From assembly GCA_016165875.1 (NCBI GenBank), contig JABBOT010000005.1:25383368-25447367 (forward strand): a stretch of 64,000 bases of DNA. The letters are read 5' to 3'. The first letter of the stretch is position 1. Each line of letters begins with the position of its first letter. Source of the stretch: Acanthopleura granulata. Lineage: Eukaryota; Mollusca; Polyplacophora; Chitonida; Chitonidae. The translations under genes and the position numbers were made by a program. Under the pieces are notes generated by a model that was given only the letters and a program-made list of their open reading frames with translations, made no database searches and was not told the DNA's origin. Below, one piece after another: positions 49,801 through 55,700 of the stretch.

Positions 49801-51053
49801 CGAGCCCACGTCTTCTTAACTTGGGGCTGTTTGTGTCCTAGCTGAAGAATCTTATGCGTCTCCAAAAATATATATTTGAAATTTGGTTCCACATAAATAG
49901 ATATAAAATGTGAAGCCATATTATGGACTTATTATATTACGCCCACCTTTTTCCAATACGCCTATATTATTTTTTATTTATTTATTTTTTCTGAAAGAAC
50001 TCATTTCGCCAGAGTCAGAGCGGTCGAAACGCAGTGTCATAATATCTCATAAATAATAGCACCACATTTCTGGCTTCATAGTAGATTTAAAGAGAAAACT
50101 ATTCTATTATCGTCGCATTCCATAATTCTTCTGATTTTTGGAACACATATTAGAGGTGCTGAAAGGTAACATTCTCTCATTTTCTTGGGGAATTAAGAAT
50201 ATTGTTATGTTGTTTCTTGGATGAACAAACCATGTGAGAAAAAAGGAAGCCGTGTGTTCCCGCTACAGCAATATGTATATTGAATAAAAAGGTCGCACCT
50301 GATGTCACAAAAATGAGAAGAATTGTGGCAGATAGACGCCAGGTATAGGTGCATCCTGTGTGGGGATAGGCAGTGTGAAACATGACTTAAAGACAAAAAT
50401 AGCAGGTAGAGGTACATCCTGAGTCGGGATAGAAAGTTTAAAGCGTGGTTGGAAGGCAAAAAATAGCAGGTATAGGTGCATCCTGAGTGAGGATAGACAG
50501 TTTGAAAAATGGTTTGAAGACAAAAAATAGACTCATCCACTTCCTGTAGTTAACCCAAGGGTGCATGTTATCTTTTACATTTATGAACAACTGCAAGGCT
50601 TCCAAACATTTGTAATGAAGTGCAAAATAAGTAAGAGTAAATTCATACTGATTATATGACACTCATAATTTCTTGGGATTTTCAAGAAATTTCAAGTGAC
50701 ATAATGAACAGAAGAAAATAACCGTATAGAAAGTTGTGTTCTATGGAGGTCATTGGGCAACCATAGTGATTTAACACCAGTTTAATTAATACACGTATTA
50801 TTGTTGTGCTGACAGCGTTGGGAACATTACAGCAGACAACTTGCTGGGCGCTCAGATGTTTACGTGGGACGATCAGTTCATTCTCTTCTCAGCGAGCAGC
50901 GTTCGAGGGGTCGTGCAAATCTACCTCCATAATCCGTCAGACAAGAAGCGTCGTAATGGCAAAGAAGCGCCGATAATCACGGCACAGAAAGCCATCCTCG
51001 AAGAACCGGCCACGTATGGCACCGAGATGGTCACCGCCGACTTCAGCCAGTAG
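22388..51053 (+). CDS. NACHT-WD40 STAND NTPase, NWD1/NWD2-like (25 coding exons, 1691 aa)
   Basis: All 25 exons join with matching phases into 5076 nt ending at TAG 51051-51053. Residues 1-10 start MGASCS, a good N-myristoylation signal with a palmitoylatable Cys5. Residues about 40-115 are acidic, Ser-rich and probably disordered. Residues about 148-300 form a DUF4062-like domain (RIFTSSTFTDTQVERN, QVVDMRWGVRDEATQDHM, GPNFI/TFLGQKYGYRP). The NACHT NTPase has Walker A GKSGSGKT (511-518), GRFIGTTTDSS after it, and Walker B VYIFLDSLDQL (600-610). Helical and winged-helix-like parts follow to about 1015, then degenerate WD40 repeats (for example LVGHEISVNSIG and KVKIWD near 1030-1060) to about 1680. 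Order and length fit NWD1/NWD2 proteins (about 1560-1740 aa), which are poorly characterised cytosolic STAND ATPases. Assignment between NWD1 and NWD2 was not attempted. The role is unknown; oligomeric signalling scaffold is inference from the fold. Confidence 0.88.
22946..23345. mobile_element. Foldback MITE-like element in intron 1
   Basis: The left arm (about 22950-23075) and right arm (about 23215-23342) are inverted copies over roughly 110 bp. Both carry AATGTTTTGATTGTA, GGTGGGTTT and GTGACGTCAC, and end in GGTGAnTGAA. The middle (23080-23210) is unique. No transposase is encoded. Probable duplicated target is short (TTA or TA), but I could not fix it. Confidence 0.8.
23510..23712 (+). 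CDS. NWD-like exon 2: DUF4062 core
   Basis: Residues 160-227, including QVVDMRWGVRDEATQDHM and ELSECQKLSTGPNFI. Acceptor TCTCCACAG, donor GTAAGG, phase 1 to 0. The frame remains open past the donor into a LINE insertion. Confidence 0.9.
23722..23735 (+). repeat. Target-site duplication, left copy
   Basis: AATATTCCGCTCAT, identical to 24381-24394, flanks the LINE fragment. Confidence 0.9.
23736..24380 (-). mobile_element. 5'-truncated non-LTR retrotransposon (RNase H-type LINE), 645 bp
   Basis: Minus strand, inserted in intron 2 only 23 nt after the exon 2 donor. It starts with the end of an RNase H-like region (SDRLAERALRL) and continues, still open, through SRQAEILCFRLMSGHLPVNS and LCDVCQAEETIHHVLLVC, a CxxC-H-C motif typical of the C-terminus of LINE ORF2 in RNase H-bearing clades (I/R1/Jockey-like group). 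The frame stops at 23875; a 3' UTR follows. Identical 14-bp duplications flank it. The intact 3' ORF and perfect duplication imply a fairly recent insertion. Confidence 0.85.
24381..24394 (+). repeat. Target-site duplication, right copy
   Basis: AATATTCCGCTCAT, matching 23722-23735. Removing one copy and the insert restores a continuous intron. Confidence 0.9.
24745..24969 (+). CDS. NWD-like exon 3: end of DUF4062
   Basis: Residues 228-302 beginning TFLGQKYGYRP. Acceptor TTTGTTTCAG. The donor is weak: an A8 run then G|GTTGGC. It is chosen because it alone keeps phase 0 and the homologous reading into exon 4. Confidence 0.75.
25640..25796 (+). repeat. Interspersed repeat, family E, copy 1 (intron 3)
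   Basis: Shares CTTGTCAGTTTACC, the following CAAA-GGTT-TTCT part, and CCTAGCA-CTT-AAGC with 45915-46062. No ORF or tRNA-like head. Confidence 0.55.
25945..26053 (+). CDS. NWD-like exon 4
   Basis: Residues 303-338 (AQDKWWSDFERMQVILRN). Acceptor TTCTCGAATAG, donor GTAAGA, phase 0 to 1. Confidence 0.85.
26778..26958 (+). CDS. NWD-like exon 5
   Basis: Residues 339-398 (VTEEEITYGLLNAKDTEQHC). Acceptor TGTCTTACAG, donor GTAAAG, phase 1 to 2. The in-frame TAA just after the exon belongs to the donor. Confidence 0.85.
28200..28440 (-). mobile_element. SINE family A, diverged copy (intron 5)
   Basis: Reads on the minus strand with GAGGAAACCCACAACCATCC, CGACTGGAGAGGAAG and CAGGAATATTTCACCTACAG, all matching family A with many substitutions. 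Confidence 0.65.
29451..29545 (+). CDS. NWD-like exon 6
   Basis: Residues 399-430 (DKKIATKLPAKNIKTYEVKW). Acceptor TTTATTTCACAG, donor GTATGT, phase 2 to 1. Confidence 0.85.
29880..30022 (+). repeat. Interspersed repeat, family D, copy 2 (intron 6)
   Basis: Carries CTTAAGCCATGGCGCTAGGG, GTAAGTTGTTACTTCTTAAA and TGTAGTCTTTTATATTA. It lacks the central CACCGGTAACG part seen at 18711. Confidence 0.65.
30534..30753 (+). CDS. NWD-like exon 7
   Basis: Residues 431-503 (EHRRYIDSLTSDFYRILCEM), ending SFFGREDLLEQIKEHI just before the NACHT P-loop. Acceptor TATCTTTCAG, donor GTATAT, phase 1 to 2. Confidence 0.85.
31110..31329 (+). CDS. NWD-like exon 8: NACHT Walker A
   Basis: Residues 504-577. Contains LVLCGKSGSGKTSLLAR (P-loop) and VGRFIGTTTDSSGIRKLL. 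Acceptor ACATTTCAG, donor GTGAGA, phase 2 to 0. Confidence 0.92.
31612..31812 (+). mobile_element. SINE family A (intron 8), shortened
   Basis: Starts CCTCCCTTGCCCAATGGCTA (decayed tRNA-like head) and contains GCGGTCGCTGTGG, CAATCTACGGATGGCCGTG and GTAAAACACCAATCAAGTAA. Confidence 0.7.
31947..32162 (+). CDS. NWD-like exon 9: NACHT Walker B
   Basis: Residues 578-649. VYIFLDSLDQLDD is the Walker B strand with a following acidic pair. LPDNTCLVMSTVPDEQY follows. Acceptor CATTTCAG, donor GTAAGA, phase 0 to 0. Confidence 0.92.
32267..32610 (+). CDS. NWD-like exon 10
   Basis: Residues 650-763, helical and probably the start of the winged-helix part (VDEALRWKSFTPPEEAVLKT, HGSLLVRHVLAYITCAKSGL). Contains an AAGGGGAGACAACTCC copy of the short motif noted in findings. 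Donor GTAAGT, phase 0 to 2. Confidence 0.9.
33005..33238 (+). CDS. NWD-like exon 11
   Basis: Residues 764-841 (SENEIEDVMSCDDDVLNDVY to KRYLSDTAFR). Acceptor TTTTTCTTGCAG, donor GTATAG, phase 2 to 2. Confidence 0.9.
33340..33475 (-). mobile_element. SINE family A fragment (intron 11)
   Basis: The tail-side module ATTTTTCACTCATGCGACGG followed by GTTTTATGGCTGGAGGGGAA resembles family A read on the minus strand. The head is missing. Confidence 0.45.
33595..33790 (-). mobile_element. tRNA-derived SINE, family C (intron 11)
   Basis: On the minus strand a tRNA-like head (GGGCCAGTGGTGCAAGACGT) is followed by a B-box-like GTTCGAGCCC, then a body unlike family A apart from CTTGAGTAAGGCG near the tail. 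Only this copy was seen in the window. Confidence 0.5.
33945..34232 (+). CDS. NWD-like exon 12
   Basis: Residues 842-937 (KQCHAHLADYFLQRWANGVK, RKLNELPYHLIKLGNASKLK), helical linker conserved in NWD proteins. Acceptor TATCCTTTCAG, donor GTACGT, phase 2 to 2. Confidence 0.9.
34586..34818 (+). CDS. NWD-like exon 13
   Basis: Residues 938-1015 (SLFDDITLAENEGLWDEELQ, AGHRDLPHIKILLEQCLDP), helical. Acceptor TATTTCACAG, donor GTATAC, phase 2 to 1. Confidence 0.9.
35860..36165 (+). mobile_element. SINE family B (intron 13)
   Basis: Head decayed. Carries CCCGTCGGGTCATACAAAAG, CAGTATAATGTGACCGGG, CATGATGTTCCTGTGGCGGC and GGACTCCTCGTCGTTGTGTG, matching 14282-14640. Confidence 0.75.
36240..36300 (+). 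repeat. Interspersed repeat, family F, copy 2
   Basis: CCTGGGTTAAGC and GCCAGAGATCTTGATACC, aligned with 10915-10985. Confidence 0.45.
36367..36471 (+). CDS. NWD-like exon 14: first WD40 repeat
   Basis: Residues 1016-1050, with LVGHEISVNSIGASKDGKLV giving the GH and D of a WD40 blade. Acceptor TTTACTAAG is weak; donor GTAAGT. Phase 1 to 1. Confidence 0.85.
36984..37066 (+). mobile_element. SINE family A 3' fragment (intron 14)
   Basis: GGTGGTTTCCCCCCGACTCT to AAAAGTGAAATATTAC resembles the 3' half of family A. Confidence 0.45.
37123..37347 (+). CDS. NWD-like exon 15: WD40
   Basis: Residues 1051-1125. AGMDCKVKIWDAESGNEIL completes the first blade. Acceptor AATTCCTCAG, donor GTACGC, phase 1 to 1. 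Confidence 0.88.
37700..37930. repeat. Tandem repeat, about 31-bp unit (intron 15)
   Basis: Six or more copies of a CACAGGATTAATTGTCACAG plus ATTAAGTGC unit, with the last copies shortened to about 20 bp. Confidence 0.85.
38458..38527 (+). other. Cryptic or poison exon candidate in intron 15
   Basis: A 70-nt segment bounded by a good acceptor (TTCATTTTCACAG) and an ideal donor (GTAAGT) and open in the incoming phase. Including it would shift exon 16 into a frame that stops at TGA 39897-39899. Confidence 0.35.
38520..38625. repeat. Tandem repeat, about 34-bp unit at the cryptic exon donor
   Basis: About three copies of a unit containing AAGTCTAACAT-CCTAAGGT. Donor-like AGGTAAGTC occurs at 38526 and again near 38600. 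Confidence 0.6.
39168..39300 (+). mobile_element. SINE family B fragment (intron 15)
   Basis: CACATGGCGTTCCAGTGAGG and CAGCACCGCGG resemble the central part of family B. Tail region is diverged. Confidence 0.4.
39842..40135 (+). CDS. NWD-like exon 16: WD40
   Basis: Residues 1126-1223 (GNGKLAVLYRGGSGHALIVD, SIKVFNLRDGSLLKSFKG). Acceptor CATATTTCAG, donor GTAAGA, phase 1 to 1. Confidence 0.88.
40990..41138 (+). CDS. NWD-like exon 17: WD40
   Basis: Residues 1224-1273 (GTGVIRVRDNKHIVFPTFVP, AIIDINLDTGKYQKV). Acceptor GTGTTGTAG is purine-rich, donor GTGAGT. Phase 1 to 0. The donor lies inside a tandem repeat. Confidence 0.85.
41131..41335 (+). repeat. Tandem repeat covering the exon 17 donor, about 36-bp unit
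   Basis: ACTGTCTG|GTGAGTATAACTGCTTACAAGACAG recurs with GTGGGT at 41176 and GGGAAT at 41210. A more diverged copy lies at about 41295-41335. Confidence 0.85.
41900..42167 (+). CDS. NWD-like exon 18: WD40 with acidic Gln-rich insert
   Basis: Residues 1274-1362. ASLDAHRLLAISATTTDVVD, then an insert rich in E, Q and G (about 1299-1312), then KALQIWDAGQMRMVRDI. Acceptor TGTGTCCTGGGCAG, donor GTAAGA, phase 0 to 1. Confidence 0.88.
42262..42508 (-). mobile_element. SINE family A (intron 18)
   Basis: Minus-strand copy with tail TTTCTACCGTACTCAAAAAT, body GAACGACCATCCGCAGGTTT, CGACCGGAGAGGAACCCAG and head CTGCGCTAGCCCGCC. Slightly diverged. Confidence 0.75.
42955..43516 (+). repeat. Tandem array of exon 19 acceptor copies, 76-83 bp unit
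   Basis: Seven upstream copies of the CACTTCGCTAGCC segment start at 42961, 43044, 43121, 43204, 43281, 43364 and 43440, followed by the true exon copy at 43517. Spacings are 83, 77, 83, 77, 83, 76 and 77. Between copies runs a T-rich GTGTTTGTCTCG-x-x-TCAG segment that resembles a 3' splice site. Confidence 0.92.
43510..43660 (+). CDS. NWD-like exon 19: WD40
   Basis: Residues 1363-1412 (RGYTSLARMTTSDLAVTLTH, TDEVMVYDMKTPKN). Acceptor TTGTCTCGACTCAG, donor GTGAGT, phase 1 to 2. The first 40 nt belong to the tandem repeat just upstream. Confidence 0.85.
44184..44254 (+). CDS. NWD-like exon 20: WD40
   Basis: Residues 1413-1436 (KLATVPGKALLATKKGLEIR). Acceptor TTGAATATTTAG, donor GTAACT, phase 2 to 1. 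Confidence 0.83.
44262..44600 (+). repeat. Tandem repeat, about 56-60 bp unit, just after exon 20
   Basis: Copies of a CAGATATACACATAATGCTC, CCAGCTCAGGTATGGTCTA, CGCC-TGTTT unit. The first three are clear; two or three decayed copies follow. Confidence 0.8.
44612..44876 (+). mobile_element. SINE family A (intron 20), near full length
   Basis: GGCCTCCGTGACCGGCTGAG head, GCGGTCACTGTGAGTTCAAG B-box region, GCTGGCTTCCTCTCCGGTCG, and the tail with GGCGTAAAACACC and an AATAAATA run. Confidence 0.88.
45081..45217 (+). CDS. NWD-like exon 21: WD40
   Basis: Residues 1437-1482 (DKVECVISIEDKKGLAQIQI, EANKIVYMFDIQ). Acceptor ATGTTGTACAG, donor GTGAGA, phase 1 to 0. Confidence 0.86.
45660..45742. repeat. 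Imperfect palindrome of about 80 bp (intron 21)
   Basis: Perfect 13-bp arms TTTCGTAGATCTA (45667-45679) and TAGATCTACGAAA (45723-45735), extended outward by ATTGG/GCAAT with one gap. The loop is itself partly symmetric (ACGGATTAA ... TTGATCCGT). Confidence 0.75.
45915..46062 (+). repeat. Interspersed repeat, family E, copy 2 (intron 21)
   Basis: Shares CTTGTCAGTTTACCTCAAA and the CTAGCACCTTAGGTTAAGC end with 25640-25796. Confidence 0.55.
46267..46393 (+). CDS. NWD-like exon 22: WD40
   Basis: Residues 1483-1524 (LEFSWDGKYIAGTVSGQKPS). Acceptor ATTTCTTACAG, donor GTAGGC, phase 0 to 1. Confidence 0.87.
46753..46848 (+). CDS. NWD-like exon 23: WD40
   Basis: Residues 1525-1556 (VTCLGFSEMTNCVLTGMNSG). 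Acceptor CACGAAAACAG is purine-rich and weak; donor GTCAGA. Phase 1 to 1. Confidence 0.8.
46856..46904 (+). repeat. (TTTA)n microsatellite right after exon 23
   Basis: About twelve TTTA units with one interruption (AATTA), starting 8 nt after the exon end. Confidence 0.95.
47187..47639 (+). pseudogene. Possible decayed ORF in intron 23, two in-frame stops
   Basis: From ATG 47187 (context CAACTATGGCGG) one frame runs 150 codons interrupted only by TAA at 47337 and 47382. The last open part, 85 codons, includes EMLEVGPLGLKELQKTEHVE and a basic VRKRSKKIHRHLVRTI stretch. I do not recognise it. It could be the relic of a transposable element protein or chance. Confidence 0.25.
47640..49318. other. 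Rest of intron 23, nothing recognised
   Basis: AT-rich, with no ORF, RNA or clear repeat that I can support. Confidence 0.35.
49319..49487 (+). CDS. NWD-like exon 24: WD40
   Basis: Residues 1557-1612 (GSIVLYDLDSLKFVRSM, MTVSNSGRYLCTTGFNNSEV). Acceptor CTGTTTTTACAG, donor GTAAGT, phase 1 to 2. Confidence 0.9.
50330..50532. repeat. Tandem repeat, about 62-bp unit, 3 copies (intron 24)
   Basis: GCAGGTATAGGTGCATCCTG, a GGGATAG-CAGT part and GAAGACAAAAAATA recur at about 50337, 50401 and 50465. Overlapping minus-strand ORFs come from the repeat. Confidence 0.88.
50816..51053 (+). CDS. NWD-like exon 25 (terminal)
   Basis: Residues 1613-1691, the last WD40 blade (GAQMFTWDDQFILFSASSVR) and a polar C-terminus ending ADFSQ, then TAG. 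Acceptor TTGTGCTGACAG, phase 2. Confidence 0.9.
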
Positions 51054-51885
51054 ACGGGTGCTCCAAGAGAAAGGCGGATATCTCGTCATGATTTATATAC
51101 CGCGTTGCCTGGTAGACAAGGCTCTTCACAAAAAAGGGTCACATTTTCTAACCCTCTTGAAATAAGTTTGCGTGAACCTCGATCCAGGTTTCACCATTTC
51201 TGTCAATCATGTCAGAGGACATGTGTATATAGGTACGATGCATGTTATCTTAAATACTAGATGATTTTGGCTTGGTTTACACTTCATTGCTTCAAATTCT
51301 TTTTTTATTATTCACATTTTATCCAGCATTTCTGGAGTGCTGTTGACATACATTAATTTATATAGGCCCGGTTTAATCCCAGTATGTTTGACAAAGTGTT
51401 CTATAAATAGTACACTAGTCTTAGAGCATAATTTGTTGTACCCTTTATGCATATAGTGCTATGAATATAGCGGTGAATGAATGTTACAGCAGGGTTTCAG
51501 ATGCTATTTCACGTTGTATTCTTCAACCCTACATTAGGTACTACTATTGTAATATTCATTGCCGGACTTTCTGCCTGGACATTATCTTACAATTGTGTGT
51601 GTGGTTTTTGTTGTTGTTGTTGTTTTGTTTTGTATTTTTTTTTGTTTTTTTTTTTTGTTTTTTGTTTTTGTTTTGGGGGTTTTTTTGAGAGAGGAGAGAA
51701 GGGTTCTTTATTGGCGAGAGCATCTGATTCCGTCCACGGAAACTTTAGTATTGCAGTATTTGAGATATCATATCTGCGCCTGTCGTTCATATGTTTGCAT
51801 GGTTAGTTTCTGTGCTCATGTACATGCGTGCACTTTATGTGATGAATACAAGTTCTGAATAAAAGTTTTACCAATTAAGAAACAC
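51054..51885 (+). other. 3' UTR of the NWD-like gene
   Basis: Follows the TAG stop. It contains a G/T-rich low-complexity run (about 51600-51690) and ends after an AATAAA at 51858-51863. T-rich ORFs here are artefacts of the low-complexity run. Confidence 0.6.
51858..51863 (+). terminator. Polyadenylation signal AATAAA
   Basis: The best hexamer downstream of the NWD-like stop, in the context TCTGAATAAAAG, about 800 nt after the stop. Confidence 0.55.
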
Positions 51886-52129
51886 AGTATTCTGTCGTCC
51901 GTGCTGCAGTTAATGTGAATGTGATTTGTTCCGGTCTTTGTGGTCATGGAAAAAACAACAGTATGTAACAGGGTGTTGTATAAGCGCTATTTTTACATGT
52001 ACCTCCGGGCTGGGGGGGAATTTCCCTTTACTCAAGTGGTAGAGGCGTCCACTAGACACACAGTCTCCAACTGGTAACCCCGGTCACATGTAAATAGTTC
52101 ATAGCGTCGTTTATAGTGCAGCCGCTATG

Positions 52130-54260
52130 TCATTTTGACTTAGAAGCCCTGCTGATATAGGCAGATAACCACATAGTCTTCGACTTCATGGCAGTACCGC
52201 AGTATACTTGACATAGAATCATTGAAGCCATCGGCAGCAAACCATTGTCGTCCTGTTCCATATTCAAGTCCAATATAAAGCACTGCCCCAAATACTGAAC
52301 CCTGCGGCACACCATACAATATTGGTGTAAATGGTGAGAGAGAGCCTTCAAACGTGACTGCTTGTTGTCGGCTGGTTAAGTAACTCCGAGGCCACGAAAG
52401 TCATAATGACTTAGTTTCTGCAGAAGAATGGTGTGATTCACTGTGTCGAAAGCTTTCGATAATCTGAGGAGACAGTTGCACTAAAGTTCTTAGATTCTCT
52501 TGCAGAAAGAAGAAAGTTGTGAAGGGACAAGCGGCATGTAATGTTGAATGGTTTTTTCCTGATCCCACATTGATCTGGAGATATGATGTTGTTTACTTCA
52601 TTGAAACTAAACATAATATTTGCAGCTATTTTTCCAAAGTCTTGCATACACTTGGCATGACAGACATGGCACGTTAGTTAGGTAACAAAGTATTGCAACC
52701 AGATTTGTTCACAGGAGTTATTTTTGCTTGTTTTGGGGATCCAGGAATTTCGCTGTGGAAAATGATAAATTGCATATGTGCGCTAAAGGCGCAGCGATGT
52801 ATGCAAACACCAGCTTAATATCGGCCATATACATTCCATCAGTTGCTGGGGACGAGGATTTCAAGCTGTGAATAGTTGATGTAATAACATCAGTTGTGAC
52901 AGAAGAAAATTCAAACGTGTCCGGGTTAGCCGCCCCAAGATAGTCCATAAAACTGACAGAGGAATGTGGAATTTGGGATTCTAGATTTGAAACCACAGAG
53001 CTAAAATATTCATTAAATTGGTTTGCAATGGTCCAGTTATCTGAAATCTTTGCATTGTCAGTATTGAAATATTGCAGAAGGCATGGTCTTTTCAGTCTGC
53101 CCAAAAGATCCGCCAAATCAAGAGATTTAATCTGATCTCGGTTCAGCTTACTTTTTTCATAAATTGAACTAACTGTAGCGGTTGTAATGTAAGGTTTACG
53201 AATTTTAGTTCGACTGAACAAGCGGAAATGTATCATTGTAGATGGGTCAAATCTGACCACAAATACCTGTAAAACTTCCTCTACATCAGTAATTTCAAGA
53301 ACATCAGCTCATTTGCAAACTGATAGTCTGTTTATTAAAAGATCACGAACAGCAGGGGGGTTTTGTCTGGAAGAGAATGTCTGAGCTTGTGTAGAAGATG
53401 TGGCTCATTTAGCATGGTAAAAACAGGAAAGTGATCATAGATATCGGTGAGTAAGACTCCAGATAATCTGTGAAAATATTATCAATCAGTGAAGCAGAGT
53501 GATGACCGACTCTCGCTGGCTTTGTTATTTCATGGAGAAAGTAGTTCGACTTGAAAAGCTCAAGAAATTCCGTTGAAGGGAGATGACGTTCAGTTTTAAA
53601 CAAATCGGAATTGACGTCTCCCATTATAATACAGCCTCTGTTTGAGGGCAGCTTCCGCATAAGACCAGAAATAATTTGGCTGGACTGATTTTCCTGCAGA
53701 TCGGTATATCAAACCAACAATGTATCTGTTTTCATTATATTCAGTATTAATGAAAAGAGCTTCAAACAAGCCGTTATTATCAATGAGAGACAACTCTCCA
53801 TTAAGGCTGCATGGCGTCACATCATCACTTACATGTATGTTTACTCCACCCTCTGTCATGTTACTCGTGAGTTACTTTTATAACCTGGAATGCTATAAAA
53901 AAGACTTCTGATGGCGGATTGAGTCAATGTTCCTAAAATCCAAGAACAGTGAATTTGGTTTCGATTGTATCAAGAAACCCAAGAATTTCATCATAACGTT
54001 TTGCAAGGCTTCGTGTGTTTAGATGTAGAACGGAAAGGCGGAGTTTGTCAATGCTTGTAACAAATTTAACTTAAAATTCAAACTGTCCTTGGAGAAATAG
54101 TAACATATTTGATTATTTATGCGATGCCAGTGCTCATTTTCATGCTCACCGTCGTGCACACTGTATTTTTCACAATCATCGACATTATTTGACGCGATAG
54201 GAGTTAAACATTTGTTCAATAAAATCCAGATAGATTGACCGCAGTCTATGAAGGTTGAGA
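52130..54260 (-). mobile_element. Decayed non-LTR retrotransposon ORF2 (endonuclease plus reverse transcriptase)
   Basis: On the minus strand, from 5' to 3': an endonuclease start (DKLRLSVLHLNTRSLAKR, near 54045), NRYIVGLIYRSAG (53.7 kb), the endonuclease core CIIMGDVNSDL and SLIDNIFTDYLE (53.5-53.6 kb), the linker IANQFNEYFSSVVSNLE (53.0 kb), then RT pieces SPDQCGIRKK, LSKAFDTV (about 52450) and YGVPQGSVFG (about 52300), the last being the block before the LYIND motif. Frames shift and stops interrupt, so it is inactive. The order fits CR1/L2/Jockey-like LINEs; clade not resolved. Confidence 0.8.
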
Positions 54261-54301
54261 TGTAGGAAGGACAGATTCACTTTGAAAAAGCTTAGGGAAT
54301 G

Positions 54302-54460
54302 GAACAGACAAGGTGGACAAATCATTATCCATTATTATAAACAAACAAGGTGGGTGAATCATTATCCATTATCATAAACAGACAAGGTGGGCAAATCATT
54401 ATCCATTATCATAAACAGACAAGGTGGGTGAGTCATTATCCATTGTCATAAAGAGGGAAC
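54302..54460. repeat. Tandem repeat, about 42-bp unit, 4 copies
   Basis: AACAGACAAGGTGGGCAAAT plus CATTATCCATTATCATA recurs four times. It lies between the two coding remnants of the LINE and may be part of that element. Confidence 0.88.
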
Positions 54461-54569
54461 GCGTTAAAGTACTTATTATATCTAAGTTTCCTACGGAGCC
54501 GTAAAAGTGACGTGCTGCAAAATACAAATATTGGTAATAAAAAAACACACACACACACACAAACAGTAT

Positions 54570-55380
54570 TTAAATTTTCCCGTGAATGTTTTTCAGGCCA
54601 ATGTCATTGATAAGAATGTTATTTACCACTTCAGCGCAGTTTTTACCTAATATCGCTGGCACAGCTTCGAAGCAATGGTTAAATTCACAACTATAACGTT
54701 CCTGGTTCAAGATACGGTTTTTGAGATCACTGTTTTGGGCCCTCAGAGTATCAAGTAGGCTCTGCATTTCTTTCAGTTTAGTTGCATGATTAGTTTGGGT
54801 AATTTTTTTGCAACAGGTACCTCAGCATCAGAATTCTCCAGGCTCCTAATGAGTTCTTTCTGATGTCTCTCCCGACGTTAGTCGCTCCTTGAAGTCGTGT
54901 TGTCTGCAAAATAACCTTATTCAAGGAGTGCTGCACATCAGAAAATGTCTTTTTAATAAATCATTCCAGAGAAAAGAACTTGTTTACTGTGTTGACTTTG
55001 TTCCGGATCAGGCTGGTCAGTAAGCTCCGTGATCGATGTGCTTGTCCAAGGCAAGGCTCGTCTACTCCACGCATTCATTTCTGGTCGATTAGAACAAATT
55101 TGGCTGTTTTGGAGGCATCTTAAAAATTAAACTCGACTTGCAAAGGAGTATAATATTCTGTAACAGCTTGCCATAAGTCAACCACTGGCAATTTCACACA
55201 AGTTTCGTGCTGATTTTTCTTAGAGAACCCGGTCCACTGTCCACAACGCCTCTTATCGTCTGTGCATGGGTAAATTATGCGAAACCACGTCAGACATGAA
55301 AGTGTTATAGTTTGCAAATATTCATACAAAATAGGTGAAATCCGGCCTCTTAGTGAGAGTTTTGTTCTCGCCGTGTTCAT
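54570..55380 (-). mobile_element. Probable ORF1-side remnant of the LINE
   Basis: A minus-strand ORF at 54767-54570 (LLDTLRAQNSDLKNRILNQE, coiled-coil-like) lies directly upstream of ORF2 on the same strand and has the character of a LINE ORF1 protein. A further open stretch at 55380-55120 has cysteines (CTDDKRRCGQ) but is not recognised. Assignment is by position. Confidence 0.4.
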
Positions 55381-55382
55381 TT

Positions 55383-55460
55383 ATTTATTGATCGATTTAT
55401 TTATTTATTTGATTGGTCGATTTATTTATTTATTTGATTGGTGTTTTACACCGAGGACCT
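55383..55460 (-). mobile_element. SINE family A tail fragments with TTTA repeats
   Basis: Two copies of TTTATTTATTTGATTGGT in tandem, the second continuing GTTTTACACCGAG, are the tail module of family A only. Confidence 0.5.
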
Positions 55461-55477
55461 ACTCGACTAGTGAAGTC

Positions 55478-55700
55478 TAATAAATTGCAGTTGATATCAC
55501 GGCATTGTTTTGACCTGACACTGCTTAAGCCATGGTGCTAGAGATCGTCTAATTGCTACTATTTAATCATTTAGATATAAAGTTAGAATAAAACCCTATC
55601 TATGGTCGTATTTCACCGGATATATATGTGTGATCATTTGCCAAATAATGTCGTTTTACCCACTGTGCTGTAGTCTTCGTATGCTATAGTTGTTTTGTAT
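55478..55700 (+). repeat. Interspersed repeat, family D, copy 3
   Basis: TCTAATAAATTGCAGTTGAT, CTTAAGCCATGGTGCTAG, ATTTCACCGGATA and GCTGTAGTCTTCG parallel 18711-18946 along its length. Confidence 0.7.

Noticed and set aside
50205..50662. Several minus-strand ORFs rich in Leu and Phe
   Set aside because: They are repeat translations of the 62-bp tandem array in intron 24.
51461..51858. Three overlapping Phe/Val/Cys-rich ORFs
   Set aside because: Produced by a low-complexity G/T run in the 3' UTR of the NWD-like gene.
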